Assembly (NCBI GenBank): GCA_021545665.1
Contig: JAJRTX010000142.1
Span: 1 to 19,433, forward strand
From: Zetaproteobacteria bacterium
GTDB lineage: Bacteria > Pseudomonadota > Zetaproteobacteria > Mariprofundales > Mariprofundaceae
Direction of reading: 5' to 3'
DNA: 19,433 nt
Shown here: positions 18,517 to 19,433 of the stretch, one piece after another
Position numbering within the stretch: the first letter of the stretch is position 1
Layout: every line of letters begins with the position of its first letter
Position numbers and translations under genes: made by a program
The notes under the pieces: model-generated
What the model saw: only the letters and a program-made list of their open reading frames with translations
Database searches by the model: none
Told to the model about the DNA's origin: nothing

Positions 18517-19433
18517 ATGAGAAAACCCGACTTTTCTGATTTGCATATATGTGTGCTGGCCGCCGGTAAAGGCACTCGCATGCGGTCTAGCCTGCCCAAG
18601 GTGTTACATCAGGTACTGGGCAGGGCCATGATTGATCATGTCATTCAGAGCGTGGAATTACTGCAACCGAAAGCAGTTGCGGTGGTCATCGGTCATGAAT
18701 CAGAGCTGGTGCGCAGCACAATCGGGCAACCGGAGAATTTGCAATGGGTGATTCAGGAGAAACAGCTCGGTACAGGCCATGCAGTCAGGCAATGTGAGCC
18801 GTTCATACAGGATGTGGCAGATGTACTGATTGTCTGTGGCGATACGCCGTTGCTGCAAACCGAAACGTTGGCTCATTTAATTGCTGAACATCGCAGGCTC
18901 AGGTCTGATGTCACGCTGTTGACTGCAAAGCCGAAAAATCCGTTCGGATATGGTCGTGTTGTGCGCGATGCTGCGCAGAAAGTGGCTGCGATAGTCGAAG
19001 AAAAAGATGCCGGCCATCAGCAACGGCAGATTGGCGAGGTGAGTAGCGGCATCTATTGTGTTCGGCATGCCGTGTTATTTGAGCTGTTGCATGCCATAGG
19101 CAATCAGAATACACAGGGTGAATATTATTTACCGGATATCGTGCCACTGGCTGTGGCTTCAGGGCAGCAGGTTGAAGCTGTGCTTATGCCGGATGCAGAT
19201 GAGATGCTCGGAGTGAATGACAGAATCCAGCTGGCGCATGTCGAAGATTTAATGCAGAAACGCATCATTCAGCATTGGCAGGCCAACGGCGTGACCATAG
19301 AAAGTCCTGAAACAGTACGTATTGAAGCATCGGTTATCATTGAAGTGGATACGCTGATTCATGCGGGTTGCCAGTTGCTGGGTGAAACCAGTATTGGAGA
19401 AAACTGTGAGCTTGGACCTTATGCTGTATTAAA
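18517..19433 (+). CDS. glmU: Bifunctional UDP-GlcNAc pyrophosphorylase / glucosamine-1-phosphate N-acetyltransferase, 5' part
   Basis: GlmU makes UDP-N-acetylglucosamine for peptidoglycan and lipopolysaccharide in the cytoplasm. About 305 residues are visible, open to the right edge; the full protein is usually near 450-460. The nucleotidyltransferase domain starts with LAAGKGTRMRSSLPKVLH (14-31; R21, K28). Then come QEKQLGTGHAV, CGDTPLL (D109 the metal-site acid), GYGRVV, IVEEKDA, GEYYLPDIVPLA and GVNDRIQLA. The left-handed beta-helix acetyltransferase domain begins near residue 265 with GVTIESPETVRIE and hexapeptide repeats such as SIGENCELGP. The acetyltransferase active-site residues lie outside the window. 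The ATG at 18517 fits the family N-terminus. The position after atpC is known in other proteobacteria. Confidence 0.96.
   Translation, partial: MRKPDFSDLHICVLAAGKGTRMRSSLPKVLHQVLGRAMIDHVIQSVELLQPKAVAVVIGHESELVRSTIGQPENLQWVIQEKQLGTGHAVRQCEPFIQDVADVLIVCGDTPLLQTETLAHLIAEHRRLRSDVTLLTAKPKNPFGYGRVVRDAAQKVAAIVEEKDAGHQQRQIGEVSSGIYCVRHAVLFELLHAIGNQNTQGEYYLPDIVPLAVASGQQVEAVLMPDADEMLGVNDRIQLAHVEDLMQKRIIQHWQANGVTIESPETVRIEASVIIEVDTLIHAGCQLLGETSIGENCELGPYAVL

Overview
The window is a continuous, single-strand (+) block of housekeeping energy genes from a Gram-negative proteobacterium. It holds the distal part of a respiratory complex I operon (end of nuoE, then nuoF-G-H-I-J-K-L-M-N), a short promoter-bearing gap, a complete F1Fo ATP synthase operon (atpI-B-E-F-H-A-G-D-C), a strong hairpin terminator, and the first two thirds of glmU, which runs off the right edge. 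Coding density is very high. Many junctions are ATGA or TAATG overlaps, so most of the genes are probably translationally coupled.

Organism. Gene order, the separate AtpI, the AtpB and AtpA sequence style and glmU after atpC look like beta/gamma-type proteobacteria. NuoI and NuoH look more like the alpha-proteobacterial/mitochondrial lineage. NuoG carries the four extra cysteines of cluster N7, which alpha-proteobacterial and mitochondrial homologues lack. Base composition looks close to even. My best guess, from memory only, is a deep-branching proteobacterium such as a zetaproteobacterial iron oxidiser (Mariprofundus-like). This is inference, not established here.

Layout. 1-4943: peripheral-arm subunits NuoE, F and G (NADH site, FMN, Fe-S chain) and NuoH (quinone-site membrane subunit). 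4948-5430: NuoI, which passes electrons to the quinone end. 5443-11382: membrane-arm subunits NuoJ, K, L, M and N, which pump protons. 11383-11533: gap with no convincing nuo terminator but a near-consensus sigma70 promoter (TTGAAA, 17 bp, TATAAT). 11534-12776: AtpI and subunit a. 12806-13578: c-ring and b stalk. 13575-18378: F1 subunits delta, alpha, gamma, beta and epsilon. 18435-18459: intrinsic terminator. 18517-19433: GlmU, a cell-envelope precursor enzyme.

How they work together. Complex I couples NADH-quinone electron transfer to proton pumping, and ATP synthase spends that gradient. In an organism that lives on reverse electron flow, complex I would instead spend the gradient to reduce NAD+. 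The two complexes sit head to tail 151 bp apart, so read-through from nuo into atp is possible, with the internal promoter giving the ATP synthase its own supply.

I found no undescribed system, mobile element, CRISPR array, tRNA or rRNA. The points worth a second look are fine-grained: an apparent one-residue deletion and substitutions in the quinone-site loop of NuoH, an N7 site with unusual spacing in NuoG, a TTG start for atpB, and the probable leader and translation signals of the atp operon.
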